NCBI GenBank assembly: GCA_013297925.1
Contig: JAAFJC010000029.1
Span: forward strand, 1 to 39,480
Direction of reading: 5' to 3'
Origin: Comamonadaceae bacterium
GTDB lineage: Bacteria > Pseudomonadota > Gammaproteobacteria > Burkholderiales > Burkholderiaceae_C
Length of the DNA stretch: 39,480 nt
Part shown: positions 8,101 to 16,048 of the stretch, piece by piece
Position numbering within the stretch: the stretch's first letter is position 1
How the letters are laid out: each line of letters opens with the position of its first letter
The notes under the pieces: generated by a model
What the model saw: only the letters and a program-made list of their open reading frames with translations
Told to the model about the DNA's origin: nothing
The model's database searches: none
Position numbers and translations under genes: made by a program

Positions 8101-8916
8101 ATGGACAGTAGCAAAGTGACCTCATGGCTTGATCAAGCTCAGCCCATCCTTTTGGCCTTTGGCCTCAAGGTGTTGGGAGCAATCGCCGTTTTCATCATTG
8201 GCCGTTGGCTGATTGGCCTGGCTTGCCGCATGATCGGCGCGGCCATGACGCGGCAAAAGCTTGATATCACCGTCCAAACTTATCTGGTCAGTTTCATCAG
8301 CGTGGCGCTGAACATCGTCTTGGTCGTCGCGATTTTGGGCTATTTCGGCGTAGAGACAACCAGCTTCGCGGCTTTGGTGGCTGGTGCGGGTGTGGCGATT
8401 GGTGCGGCGTGGAGCGGTTTGCTCGGCAACTTCGCTGCCGGCATTTTTCTGTTGATCCTGCGCCCTTACAAGGTGGGCGATTACGTGACTGTTGGCGGCG
8501 TCGAAGGCACAGCGGTGGAGATTGGCCTGTTTGGCACGACGCTGAACACACCGGACAACGTGCGCACCATCGTGGGTAATGGCAAAGTGATGGGCGGAGA
8601 CATCAAGAACTTCACCCACAACCCATTCCGTCGTGTTGATTTGGCGGCCCAATTGGCCGGCAGCGCAGATATGCACAAGGCGGTGGCTTTGCTGAAAGAA
8701 GCCGTGGCGAAGGTAGCCAACACCAAGGCCGAACAAGGCGTGGACGTGGAGATCATCGAGTTCAACGAATTCGGCCCCAAGCTGGCCGTGCGCCCCTATT
8801 GCCACACCGATCACTACTGGCAAGTCTATTTCGATACCAACAAAGCGATTGCAGATACCTTGGGCGCAGCAGGCTTCCCGGTGGCGACGCGTCCAGTGAA
8901 GGTGTATCCCGTTTAA
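8101..8916 (+). CDS. Small-conductance mechanosensitive channel (MscS family)
   Basis: An inner-membrane channel of 271 residues that opens under membrane tension to release solutes after osmotic downshock. It has three membrane segments: AFGLKVLGAIAVFIIGRWLI, then the second around SFISVALNIVLVVAILGYFG, and the pore helix region LVAGAGVAIGAAWSGLLGNF. The next part, LLILRPYKVGDYVTVGGVEG with LFGTTLNTPDN, is the MscS beta domain signature. The frame is open upstream to 8053, but AAAGGAG sits at the correct distance before the ATG at 8101, which decides the start. The short length places it with E. coli MscS (286 residues), not with the large MscK or YbdG types. A family A repeat begins directly at its stop codon. 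Confidence 0.95.
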   Translation: MDSSKVTSWLDQAQPILLAFGLKVLGAIAVFIIGRWLIGLACRMIGAAMTRQKLDITVQTYLVSFISVALNIVLVVAILGYFGVETTSFAALVAGAGVAIGAAWSGLLGNFAAGIFLLILRPYKVGDYVTVGGVEGTAVEIGLFGTTLNTPDNVRTIVGNGKVMGGDIKNFTHNPFRRVDLAAQLAGSADMHKAVALLKEAVAKVANTKAEQGVDVEIIEFNEFGPKLAVRPYCHTDHYWQVYFDTNKAIADTLGAAGFPVATRPVKVYPV

Positions 8917-8976
8917 GCTATCAAATCAGGAGCTGGTTGCGCAGTATCCATGCCGGCCTATGTGGGTTTAGGTGCG
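8916..8976 (+). repeat. Family A short repeat, copy A3
   Basis: It reads AGCTATCAAATCAGGAGCTG, then GTTGCGCAGTATCCATGCC and GGCC. It starts on the last base of the MscS stop codon and lies between that gene and the cobalamin adenosyltransferase gene. It diverges somewhat from the consensus in its first half. Confidence 0.65.
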
Positions 8977-9022
8977 CTTTTTTAATGCTGCGACAATACG
9001 TTTTTAGCATTTAAAGCACATC

Positions 9023-9595
9023 ATGGGCAACCGACTCACTCAAATCGCCACGCGCACCGGAGACGATGGCACCACCGGCCTGGCCGATAACTCGCGCATT
9101 TCCAAAGCCAGCGAGCGCATCTCCGCCGTGGGCGATGTGGATGAGCTCAATTCCAATCTCGGCGTATTGCTTTGCGAGCCGATGCCGCAAGATGTGCGCG
9201 AACTGCTGATTGATGTGCAGCATCAGCTTTTCAATCTCGGCGGCGAGCTGGCCATGCCTGGCTATGAGCTACTGAAAAAAGAAGCTTTGCTCCAGCTCGA
9301 TCAGGCGCTAGAGACGTATAACGCGCAGCTGCCTCGCCTTTTGGAATTCATCCTTCCTGCAGGCAGCCGCGCCGCCTCGCTTGCGCATGTCTGCCGCACC
9401 GTGGCGCGCCGCGCGGAGCGTTCCGTGGTGGCGCTGCATGCGCAAGAAAAAATCAATGATGCGCCGCGTTTGTATTTGAACCGCTTGAGCGATCTGCTCT
9501 TCGTGCTCGCTCGCGTACTCAACCGAATGGATGGCGGCGACGATGTGTATTGGAAGAGCGAGCGCCTCAAACAGATGGATCAGGCTGCCCCCTAG
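9023..9595 (+). CDS. ATP:cob(I)alamin adenosyltransferase, PduO type
   Basis: A cytoplasmic enzyme of 190 residues that moves the adenosyl group of ATP to reduced corrinoid, making adenosylcobalamin. The N-terminal ATP-binding motif TRTGDDGTTGLAD is at about residues 11-23, followed by the conserved AVGDVDELNSNLGVLL. Later come LPAGSRAASLAHVCRTVARR, which carries the arginines that bind ATP and the corrinoid, and YLNRLSDLLFVLARVLNR. Length and motif order match the trimeric PduO family and not CobA or EutT. No other cobalamin gene and no cobalamin riboswitch is near; the upstream 100 bp hold only a family A repeat. Confidence 0.94.
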   Translation: MGNRLTQIATRTGDDGTTGLADNSRISKASERISAVGDVDELNSNLGVLLCEPMPQDVRELLIDVQHQLFNLGGELAMPGYELLKKEALLQLDQALETYNAQLPRLLEFILPAGSRAASLAHVCRTVARRAERSVVALHAQEKINDAPRLYLNRLSDLLFVLARVLNRMDGGDDVYWKSERLKQMDQAAP

Positions 9596-9606
9596 TCTTT
9601 TTTTAG

Positions 9607-9666
9607 GCAAAAATGGCCAATAGCCGGCGAATATACTGCGCGAGCAGCTATCAAAAAAAGAGCGAT
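9607..9666 (-). repeat. Family A short repeat, copy A4
   Basis: On the minus strand it reads GATAGCTGCTCGCGCAG, then TATATTCGCCGGCTATTGGC, very close to the consensus. It fills the gap between the convergent adenosyltransferase and coq7 genes and abuts the coq7 stop codon. Confidence 0.8.
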
Positions 9667-10319
9667 TAAAGGTAGTAAGCGGTTCGCGTCATCACGCGCG
9701 CCATCGCGGCCATGGCCTGCTTCACCGGCTCGGGCAGCTCCGCCGCGCCAGCGCTTTCCGCTTCTTTGGCATGCGCCGCTTCCTCTTGCAGCATCTTTGC
9801 CACCACGGCGCGAGAGGCATGATCAGATGCGGGCAGGCCGCCGTCTTCAGGCGCGGCGAGATGTGAATCCAAATGCGCTTCCACCTGCCGCTCCGTCTCC
9901 ACCATAAAGCCTAGGCTGGCGCGGTCTCCCAAGCGGGAGGCCAGCACACCTAATCCAAACGAGCCGGCATACCAAAGCGGGTTGAGCACAGATGGGCGAG
10001 CGCCAAGTGCAGCAAGGCGCTCAGCCGTCCAAGCCAAATGATCTCCTTCTTCCTCGCCGGCCTTGATAAATTGTGCGCGGAGTGCTTCGTTTTTAGTAGC
10101 AAAAGCTTGCCCGGCATAAAGCGCTTGAGCACACACCTCGCCCACATGATTGATTCGCATCAGCGCGCCGGCATGAGATCGCTCTTGCGCATCCATCGCG
10201 TCAGGCTCGCCTTGTGTGTCGAAAGTCTCAGCTGGCATAGGCGGTTGGCGAGCAGAAGCAGGCTGCGCAAGCAAGGTGCGCAAAGCGCGATCAGCAGCTT
10301 GTATCAAGGCATCTTGCAC
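9666..10319 (-). CDS. coq7: Demethoxyubiquinone hydroxylase Coq7 (ubiquinone biosynthesis)
   Basis: A membrane-associated di-iron hydroxylase of 217 residues that carries out the penultimate step of ubiquinone synthesis, hydroxylating 2-polyprenyl-3-methyl-6-methoxy-1,4-benzoquinone. The carboxylate-bridged ligands are visible: Glu61 in RINHVGEVCAQALYAGQ, Glu91 and His94 in EEEGDHLAW, Glu143 in MVETERQVEAH, and Glu180 with His183 in QEEAAHAKEAE. The segment GARPSVLNPLWYAGSFGLG is another family hallmark. It is a beta-proteobacterial replacement for the flavin enzyme UbiF. The gene is divergent from the porin gene, with a 351-bp gap between the two starts. Confidence 0.96.
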   Translation of the reverse strand: MQDALIQAADRALRTLLAQPASARQPPMPAETFDTQGEPDAMDAQERSHAGALMRINHVGEVCAQALYAGQAFATKNEALRAQFIKAGEEEGDHLAWTAERLAALGARPSVLNPLWYAGSFGLGVLASRLGDRASLGFMVETERQVEAHLDSHLAAPEDGGLPASDHASRAVVAKMLQEEAAHAKEAESAGAAELPEPVKQAMAAMARVMTRTAYYL

Positions 10320-10349
10320 GTTAACAACCCCTAAAACTCAATTGTCGCA

Positions 10350-10373
10350 CTTCAGCGAGCGAGCGTGCTGAAG
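10350..10373. other. Small hairpin upstream of coq7
   Basis: CTTCAGC and GCTGAAG pair over 7 bp around a GAGCGAGCGT loop, 31 bp upstream of the coq7 start. On the minus strand it would lie in the coq7 leader or promoter. No T-run follows, so it is not a clear terminator. Confidence 0.35.
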
Positions 10374-10418
10374 AGGCCCATCGAAGAAAGTCAAGCCGAA
10401 CCTTGCTTTGGCACAAAG

Positions 10419-10445
10419 TTGACATTGGGAAAGAAAAAGTAATAC
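10419..10445 (+). promoter_or_regulatory. Possible porin promoter
   Basis: TTGACA at 10419 and TAATAC at 10440 form sigma-70-like hexamers with a short 15-bp spacer. If used, the porin mRNA would have a leader of about 220 nt. Nothing else recognisable is seen in the 10374-10670 gap. Confidence 0.35.
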
Positions 10446-10670
10446 CAAAGTACTAAATTCAGAGCGACAGTCGCAAATCAGCCACAAGTTGTTGCCTGTG
10501 CGCAACGAGAAGGGCGCTTCAGAGACAAATATTGCCAGCTTTCTTTGCTCCCAAGCCACCAATCGTGTCCAATAGACACAACTTCCCGAAACGGAGGTTG
10601 GCCCGGGACTCCGGCGGTTCATCAAAGAGCCACGATCCGGAGCCCTATGTTTAACCTTGGAGATTTCTCA

Positions 10671-11834
10671 ATGAAAAAGACTCTCGTTGCAATCGCAGCC
10701 TTGGCTGCAGTTTCTGCTTTCGCTCAATCTAGCGTGACAATCGGCGGCGCATTCGGCGCTGGCTACCAATCAGCTCCTAACAAAACCAAGGGTTTTGCAT
10801 TTACTGATGCAGATTTGAACATTGGTGTTGTGGAAGACCTCGGCGGCGGTTTGACTGCTCGTCTCGCTACCACACTGCAAACCACTGGCGATAACTTCCG
10901 TTCTGGCGTCCTGCGCGGCAACACCAGCCTCGGCTTGGCTTCTGCCAGCATGGGTACATTTGGTTTCTCGCACACCCGTTCGAGCGATCTGATGACACAG
11001 GCACTGGTTGCTCCAGCTTCCTTGCCAGACGGCATTTATGATTCAACTGGCATTTTGGCTCGTGGCGCAATTGACGGTGTCGGTTACACATCGCCTAACT
11101 TCAGTGGCTTCACATTCAATGCTTCTTATATTGAGTCTGGTGCAAACCCATTCTCTGCAACTACTGAAGGCATTGCGTGCGCACCAGCCACTAACGCCTC
11201 TGCTTGCGCAGGCGTGCCAGCCGGTACGTTCCTCGGCGGCTTCAGCACCGACGGCTCCGGTACCGTGAATTCTGCTCGTAAGACTTGGGTTCTCGGCGCA
11301 GCTTACGCCAATGGCCCATTGATGGCTGCTGTTTCTTTCAAATCTGGCAAAAACGATGACACGTTGTACCCAGCCTTGAAATACGGCGCAACGGACAAGA
11401 AAACCAACTTCGAATTGGTTACCACCTATGATCTCGGTGTTGCTAAGCTCGGTTTTGGTATCGACAGCGCCACCAAGAGCAAGCCTGCTGCTGCAGTGGC
11501 CCCTGCTGCTTCCGCAGCATACCGCACCTACCGTGCTGACTTGGCAGCCAGCAAAATGGCATTCGGCCTCGGCGTTTCTGCACCGTTTGGCCCAGTGACT
11601 GTTGGTGCTAACTATGCCAAGCGCGGCGAAAACAAGATGTACGAGTTGGTTGCTAAGTATGACTTCAGCAAACGCACCAACCTGAACGTCTCTGCTGGTA
11701 AGCAGTCAGGTATCGGCGCTGTCAGCGGTGGTCAGAACTCGGGTTACGTAACTGCTACAGCTTTGCCTACCGATGCCTTCGGTGCAGCTAAAGAAGCTTC
11801 TCAGTTCCGTATTCGTTTGATGCACACGTTCTAA
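10671..11834 (+). CDS. General outer-membrane porin (Gram-negative porin family)
   Basis: An outer-membrane beta-barrel of 387 residues that lets small hydrophilic solutes pass. The start MKKTLVAIAALAAVSAFAQS is a clean signal peptide with cleavage after AFA; the mature chain begins SSVTIGGAFGAGYQS, typical of burkholderial porins. The chain shows alternating amphipathic strands and ends in a terminal phenylalanine (RIRLMHTF), the signal used for barrel insertion. The frame is open upstream to 10545, but CCTTGGAG before the ATG at 10671 and the signal peptide decide the start. One loop contains two cysteines a few residues apart (IACAPATNASACAG), which could form a disulfide outside the cell. 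A strong rho-independent terminator follows 40 bp after the stop. Confidence 0.95.
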   Translation: MKKTLVAIAALAAVSAFAQSSVTIGGAFGAGYQSAPNKTKGFAFTDADLNIGVVEDLGGGLTARLATTLQTTGDNFRSGVLRGNTSLGLASASMGTFGFSHTRSSDLMTQALVAPASLPDGIYDSTGILARGAIDGVGYTSPNFSGFTFNASYIESGANPFSATTEGIACAPATNASACAGVPAGTFLGGFSTDGSGTVNSARKTWVLGAAYANGPLMAAVSFKSGKNDDTLYPALKYGATDKKTNFELVTTYDLGVAKLGFGIDSATKSKPAAAVAPAASAAYRTYRADLAASKMAFGLGVSAPFGPVTVGANYAKRGENKMYELVAKYDFSKRTNLNVSAGKQSGIGAVSGGQNSGYVTATALPTDAFGAAKEASQFRIRLMHTF

Positions 11835-11878
11835 TTTGATACGGATCCAGTATCCGTAGCACTTTAGGCCTATCAAAA

Positions 11879-11907
11879 CCACTCAGAGCAATCTGAGTGG
11901 TTTTTTT
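11879..11907 (+). terminator. Rho-independent terminator after the porin gene
   Basis: CCACTCAGA and TCTGAGTGG pair over 9 bp around a GCAA loop and are followed directly by seven T residues. A weaker hairpin (ACGGAT/ATCCGT) lies at 11841-11857 before it. Confidence 0.93.
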
Positions 11908-11931
11908 ACGTTTGAGGAAAATGATTCAGCT

Positions 11932-12696
11932 ATGTTTAGAATTTCAAGTTTACGACGTGCTTGCTTGCTTGTCTGCTGCTTGCTCGTTGTGAGCGCTTGC
12001 GCTACACATGAGGCACGGAATCAGCAAAGCGTAGCGATGCAAGACAAGGTTGATGCATCAGCCTTACCACCAGCTATCTGGCAACCGATGTATCTACCAG
12101 GTAAGCGCAAGACGCAATTCATCAAAACATGGCATGAAGGCCGCTCGGCAGTGCATGCTGTCGCCGACAGCTCGGTAAGCATGTTTCGCCAGAAGATGCG
12201 TTTGGAGCCTGGTGCCTTAGGGGTTTTGCAGTTCTCTTGGCAATCGCCGCAGCTGATCCCCTCAGCCGATATGGCCGAGCGTGAAACGGAGGATTCCGTG
12301 GTGCGCATTGTGCTGAGCTTTGATGGGGATCGCAGTAAATTTTCCGCAAAAAACAAAATGCTTTCTGAGCTTTCGCTGGCGCTGACCGGCGAAGAGCTGC
12401 CGTATGCCACATTGATGTATGTGTGGTGCAATACACGCGCTGTGGGCGATGTGATTTTCAATCCGCGCACGGAGCGCATTCGCAAAATCGTCGTTGAATC
12501 AGGCGCCGCCAATTTGGGAAAATGGCTGGATTACGAGCGCGATATCCGCGCAGATTTCATCAAGGCTTTTGGCGAAGAGCCTGGCGTGCTCACAGGTATC
12601 GCGCTGATGACGGATACCGACAACACGCAAAGCAAAGCCACTGCTTGGTATGGCCCGGTGAGTTTCAAAGCGAATACATCAGCCAAAGCGCCTTGA
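11932..12696 (+). CDS. DUF3047 family lipoprotein
   Basis: A protein of 254 residues of unknown function. The signal LVCCLLVVSACATHEARN carries a lipobox with the cysteine after SA, so the mature protein should be lipid-anchored. The DUF3047 family can be recognised from FSWQSPQLIPSADMAERETE with RIVLSFDGDRSK, the central LMYVWCNTRAVGDVIFNP followed by RIRKIVVESG, and the C-terminal IALMTDTDNTQSKATAWYGP. Members are exported and often sit near metabolic genes without a clear link. It starts 24 bp after the porin terminator, so it must have its own promoter or rely on read-through. It ends 170 bp before the ABC binding protein. Confidence 0.85.
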   Translation: MFRISSLRRACLLVCCLLVVSACATHEARNQQSVAMQDKVDASALPPAIWQPMYLPGKRKTQFIKTWHEGRSAVHAVADSSVSMFRQKMRLEPGALGVLQFSWQSPQLIPSADMAERETEDSVVRIVLSFDGDRSKFSAKNKMLSELSLALTGEELPYATLMYVWCNTRAVGDVIFNPRTERIRKIVVESGAANLGKWLDYERDIRADFIKAFGEEPGVLTGIALMTDTDNTQSKATAWYGPVSFKANTSAKAP

Positions 12697-12732
12697 AGGC
12701 CCAGCATGTGCGGTGACTGACGCTGTAGCGAC

Positions 12733-12821
12733 GATCATGCAAGAAAAGTCGGGGTAAATCCCCGCACAGTTGGCGCGGCTCTTGCTGCATGATCTCACCC
12801 CTGTTGACGATCTTTATCGTC
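12733..12821 (+). promoter_or_regulatory. Structured leader upstream of the ABC binding protein
   Basis: GATCATGCA at 12733-12741 pairs with TGCATGATC at 12786-12794. Inside, CGGGG and CCCCG (12750-12764) form a second stem around TAAAT, and AAGA/TCTT extends the outer stem with a two-base bulge. A third hairpin, GACGAT/ATCGTC, follows at 12806-12821, 45 bp before the start codon. No known riboswitch consensus is met. Confidence 0.45.
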
Positions 12822-12866
12822 TCTCCCATCGTATTCATGCCCGCAAGGGCTTTAGTGAGTGAAATC

Positions 12867-14459
12867 ATGAAGATTAAATTGAGCCTTCTCGCCGCCAGCA
12901 TGGTGCTGGCTGGTGTGGCCAGCACAGCCGCTGCAAAAACCTTCAAATGGACCAGTGCCAGCGATATTCCTACGCTGGATATCCATTCGCAAAATAACGC
13001 GCTGGGCAATGGCGTGCATGCTGCGATTTACGAATCACTGGTGTACTACAACAGCAAAACCTTCAAGCCGGAGCCAGCTCTGGCCACCGCATGGAAGCTG
13101 GTCACTCCATCGCAAATGCGCTTCACACTGCGCAAAGGCGTGAAATTCTCCGATGGCTCAGCGCTCACCGCGGATGACGTGGTTTTTTCTATCATGCGCG
13201 CGCTGGCCAAAACGTCAAACTTCAGCGTTTATGCCCAAGGCATCGATAAAGCCGTGAAAGTGGACGAAAGCACGGTAGACATCATGCTCAAAGGCCCCAA
13301 TCCCGTGCTGATCAATCAGCTCACCGAGCTGCGCGTGATGAGCAAAGCTTGGGCGGAGAAAAACAAATCCGTCGAGCCGAAAGACATCCGCACCAAAGAT
13401 GAGAGCTTTGCGCACCGAAATGCGATGGGCTCGGGCGCCTACATGGTCAAGGAATGGCAGCCTGATCAAAAAATGGTGCTAGTGAAAAACCCAAATTGGT
13501 GGGGCTGGGCCGATGGCAAAGTTGCGCCAACGAATGTGACGGAAATCGTCTATACCCCGATCAAATCCGAAGCCACGCGTGGCGCGGCTCTGCTGTCTGG
13601 CGAGGTAGATTTCTCGCTCGATCCGAGCCCGCAAGATTTGCCGCGCCTGCGCGCAGCGCCTAGCCTCAAAGTGATGGATGGCGCGGAAAACCGCACGGTT
13701 TTCTTTGGCATGGATCAATTCCGCGCTGAACTGCCAGGCTCAAATATCAAAGGCAAAAACCCGCTCAAAGATGTGCGTGTACGCAAGGCTCTGTATCAAG
13801 CGATTGATATAGCAGCGATTAACCGCGTCACGATGCGTGGCCTCTCCCAGCCCACGGGCGCGCTCGTCTCGCCGCAAGTCAATGGCTGGACGAAGAAAGC
13901 CGATGCGCGCTATCCCTTCAACATCGATGCAGCTAAAAAATTGCTCACCGAAGCTGGCTATCCCGATGGTTTTGAAGTCGATTTCGCTTGCCCCAACAAT
14001 CGCTACATCAATGACGAAGAAATTTGCCAAGGTGTGACGGCCATGTGGGCAAAAATTGGTGTGAAAGCCAAGCTGCGCACTTTGCCTCTGGTGACTTATT
14101 TCCCCATGATTCAGCGCTATGAAGCCAGCATCTACATGCTCGGCTGGGGCGTGCCCACATTTGATGCGCTCTACAGTCTGCAATCTTTGGTGCGCACTGT
14201 AGGCGCTGGCGGCGATGGCAACTACAACGTGGGTCGCTATTCCAATCCGCAAATGGATGCGCTGGTCGAGCGGATGAAGAAAGAGACCGATCTGAAAAAC
14301 CGCAACGATTTGATCGAAAAAGCTCTGATCCTCTCGCATGAAGACGTCTCTCACATCCCATTGCACAACCAAATCATTCCTTGGGCAATGAAGAAAAATA
14401 TTGATGTGGTGCACCGCGCAGACAATCGGATCGATTGGCGCTTGGTCAAGGTGAACTGA
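12867..14459 (+). CDS. ABC transporter substrate-binding protein, peptide/nickel (SBP family 5)
   Basis: A periplasmic binding protein of 530 residues for oligopeptides or similar ligands. MKIKLSLLAASMVLAGVAST followed by AAAK is a signal peptide, which decides the ATG at 12867 over the open frame that begins at 12789. Family features are ASDIPTLDIHSQNNALGNGV, TPSQMRFTLRKGVKFSDGSA then LTADDVVFSIMRAL, the central NPLKDVRVRKALYQAIDIAA, and the C-terminal GNYNVGRYSNPQMDALVERM. No permease or ATPase gene is adjacent, so it is an orphan binding protein here. A structured leader precedes it and a strong terminator follows 21 bp after the stop, so it appears to be a single-gene unit. The ligand cannot be predicted. 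Confidence 0.93.
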   Translation: MKIKLSLLAASMVLAGVASTAAAKTFKWTSASDIPTLDIHSQNNALGNGVHAAIYESLVYYNSKTFKPEPALATAWKLVTPSQMRFTLRKGVKFSDGSALTADDVVFSIMRALAKTSNFSVYAQGIDKAVKVDESTVDIMLKGPNPVLINQLTELRVMSKAWAEKNKSVEPKDIRTKDESFAHRNAMGSGAYMVKEWQPDQKMVLVKNPNWWGWADGKVAPTNVTEIVYTPIKSEATRGAALLSGEVDFSLDPSPQDLPRLRAAPSLKVMDGAENRTVFFGMDQFRAELPGSNIKGKNPLKDVRVRKALYQAIDIAAINRVTMRGLSQPTGALVSPQVNGWTKKADARYPFNIDAAKKLLTEAGYPDGFEVDFACPNNRYINDEEICQGVTAMWAKIGVKAKLRTLPLVTYFPMIQRYEASIYMLGWGVPTFDALYSLQSLVRTVGAGGDGNYNVGRYSNPQMDALVERMKKETDLKNRNDLIEKALILSHEDVSHIPLHNQIIPWAMKKNIDVVHRADNRIDWRLVKVN

Positions 14460-14480
14460 TCGGTTGCTTCGAACGATCCT

Positions 14481-14506
14481 AAAAGCCCGGCTCGCCGGGC
14501 TTTTTT
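14481..14506 (+). terminator. Rho-independent terminator after the ABC binding protein
   Basis: AAAAGCCCGGC, loop TCGC region and GCCGGGCTTTTTT form a GC-rich stem of about 7 bp with flanking A/T tracts, the usual bidirectional terminator form. Confidence 0.94.
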
Positions 14507-14598
14507 GTGGCCGGCTTTTCCTGCGCTCCGTAAAGCTGTGTAAACCCTGCCAACGCTTATGTGCAGCGATGCGTTGAAAAGCCCACAGGAGCGCAGCC

Positions 14599-16041
14599 AT
14601 GAAAAACACACTACTCGCCGCCTGCTTGCTGGCCATCAGTGCCGCCAGCATGGCGCAGGCCTTGCCCGATACCAGCCCTGCCGCAGTTTGGCGGGCCACT
14701 TCACGCTTGGGCTATGGCCCAACGCCAGCTTTGGTGCAAGCCGCGCAGCCCGGCGCTAAAGCTTGGAGCATCGCCCAGCTGGATGCCGCGCGACAGGCCA
14801 GCCAGCGGCCCGCCCAGCTACCTCCAGCATTGCAGCTCTTGGCAGCGAATCAAGCGCAAGTTAGCGCACGCTTTCATGAAGAGCGTGAAGCGCGAAAAGA
14901 TGGTCGGGCGAACCTGCAAAAGCCCAGCTCGCCCATGCAGGCGGATGGCACTATGGGCTTAGGCAGCGATTCAGAAAATTATTCACGCGATATGGCGCTC
15001 GCCACTGGCGCTTGGCGCTTGGCTTCGTGCAGCAATCCTGATCTAGAAAATCCGCTGCTCGCCCGTATGACAGAGTTTTGGTTCAACCATTTCAATGTAT
15101 TTATCGGCAAAGGCCCAGTGCGCCCGTATGTGGGCAACTATCTGCTCGCTGCGATCCGCCCGCATGCCCTCGGAAAATTTGAAGATTTACTGCTGGCTAC
15201 TGCGCAACACCCCGCCATGCTGTTCTACCTGGATCAAGCACAAAGCACGCAGCGGGGCTTGAATGAAAACTATGCACGCGAGTTGATGGAGTTGCACACC
15301 TTGGGCGTGAACAGCGGCTACACCCAGGCCGATGTGCGAGAGATGGCGCGCGTACTGACGGGTTGGTCGGTCGATATCGCGGGCGGCCAAGGCTTTGTGT
15401 TTCGCCCGCGCGCTCACGAGGAGGGCAGCAAAACTGTACTCGGCCGCAGCTTCAATGAAAGTGGTCAAGCGCAAGGCATCGCAGCCATCAAGTTTTTGGC
15501 GCAACAACCGGCCACAGCCCAGAGAATATCTGCGCGACTCGCCTCATTTTTTGTAGCGGACAAGCCCAGCAAAGCGCTGACAGACGCGCTAGCTCGCACC
15601 TTCACGCAAACCGGCGGCGACATGTATGCGGTGATGCGTAGCTTGATCGAGTCCCGTGAATTCTGGGAGAGCGGCAACACGCTCTTCAAAACCCCGATGG
15701 ATTACGCCTGTTCCAGCCTCACAGCCGCAGGTACAGTCAAAGAAGAGGCCAACCGCAATCAAAACTATCGCCAGGCCACTGGCTTCCTCGCCCAAGCTGG
15801 CCAGCCCCTGAATGGCTGGCAAACGCCGGATGGCTACAAAACAGATGCCAGCACTTGGCTCGCGCCCGAGGCGCTCACGCGCCGCGCTGATTACGCTTTT
15901 GGCCTCGCCCCGCGCATCGAAGAGCCAAGCTTTTTGCAGCAGTTCTACAGTTTCAACACCCGTGAGCGGATAGCCAAGGAAACTGCCGTCAACATGCGCA
16001 CCAGCTTGTTGCTGGCCGCGCCTGAATTTATGAGCAAATAA
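14599..16041 (+). CDS. DUF1800 family exported protein
   Basis: A protein of 480 residues with a signal peptide (MKNTLLAACLLAISAASMAQ). The DUF1800 family is recognised from VWRATSRLGYGPTPALV at the mature N-terminus, MTEFWFNHFNVFIGKG, HPAMLFYLDQAQSTQRGLNE with ENYARELMELHTLGV, and DVREMARVLTGWSVD, then LIESREFW and PMDYACSSL near the C-terminus. CAGGAG precedes the start codon. DUF1800 genes are regularly found in front of a DUF1501 gene, as here (7 bp apart), and the two products are thought to act together outside the cytoplasm; the biochemical role is not established. The terminator at 14481-14506 separates it from upstream genes. Confidence 0.92.
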   Translation: MKNTLLAACLLAISAASMAQALPDTSPAAVWRATSRLGYGPTPALVQAAQPGAKAWSIAQLDAARQASQRPAQLPPALQLLAANQAQVSARFHEEREARKDGRANLQKPSSPMQADGTMGLGSDSENYSRDMALATGAWRLASCSNPDLENPLLARMTEFWFNHFNVFIGKGPVRPYVGNYLLAAIRPHALGKFEDLLLATAQHPAMLFYLDQAQSTQRGLNENYARELMELHTLGVNSGYTQADVREMARVLTGWSVDIAGGQGFVFRPRAHEEGSKTVLGRSFNESGQAQGIAAIKFLAQQPATAQRISARLASFFVADKPSKALTDALARTFTQTGGDMYAVMRSLIESREFWESGNTLFKTPMDYACSSLTAAGTVKEEANRNQNYRQATGFLAQAGQPLNGWQTPDGYKTDASTWLAPEALTRRADYAFGLAPRIEEPSFLQQFYSFNTRERIAKETAVNMRTSLLLAAPEFMSK

Positions 16042-16048
16042 GGAGACG

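Noticed and set aside
12745-12790. Partial resemblance to a cobalamin riboswitch (GGTAAATCC, then CGCACAGT and GGCGCG).
   Set aside because: The conserved B12-box GCCACTG is missing and the segment order and length do not fit.
13740-14699. 319-codon open frame on the minus strand opposite the ABC binding protein.
   Set aside because: Antisense shadow with no recognisable domain; it crosses a strong terminator and the DUF1800 start.
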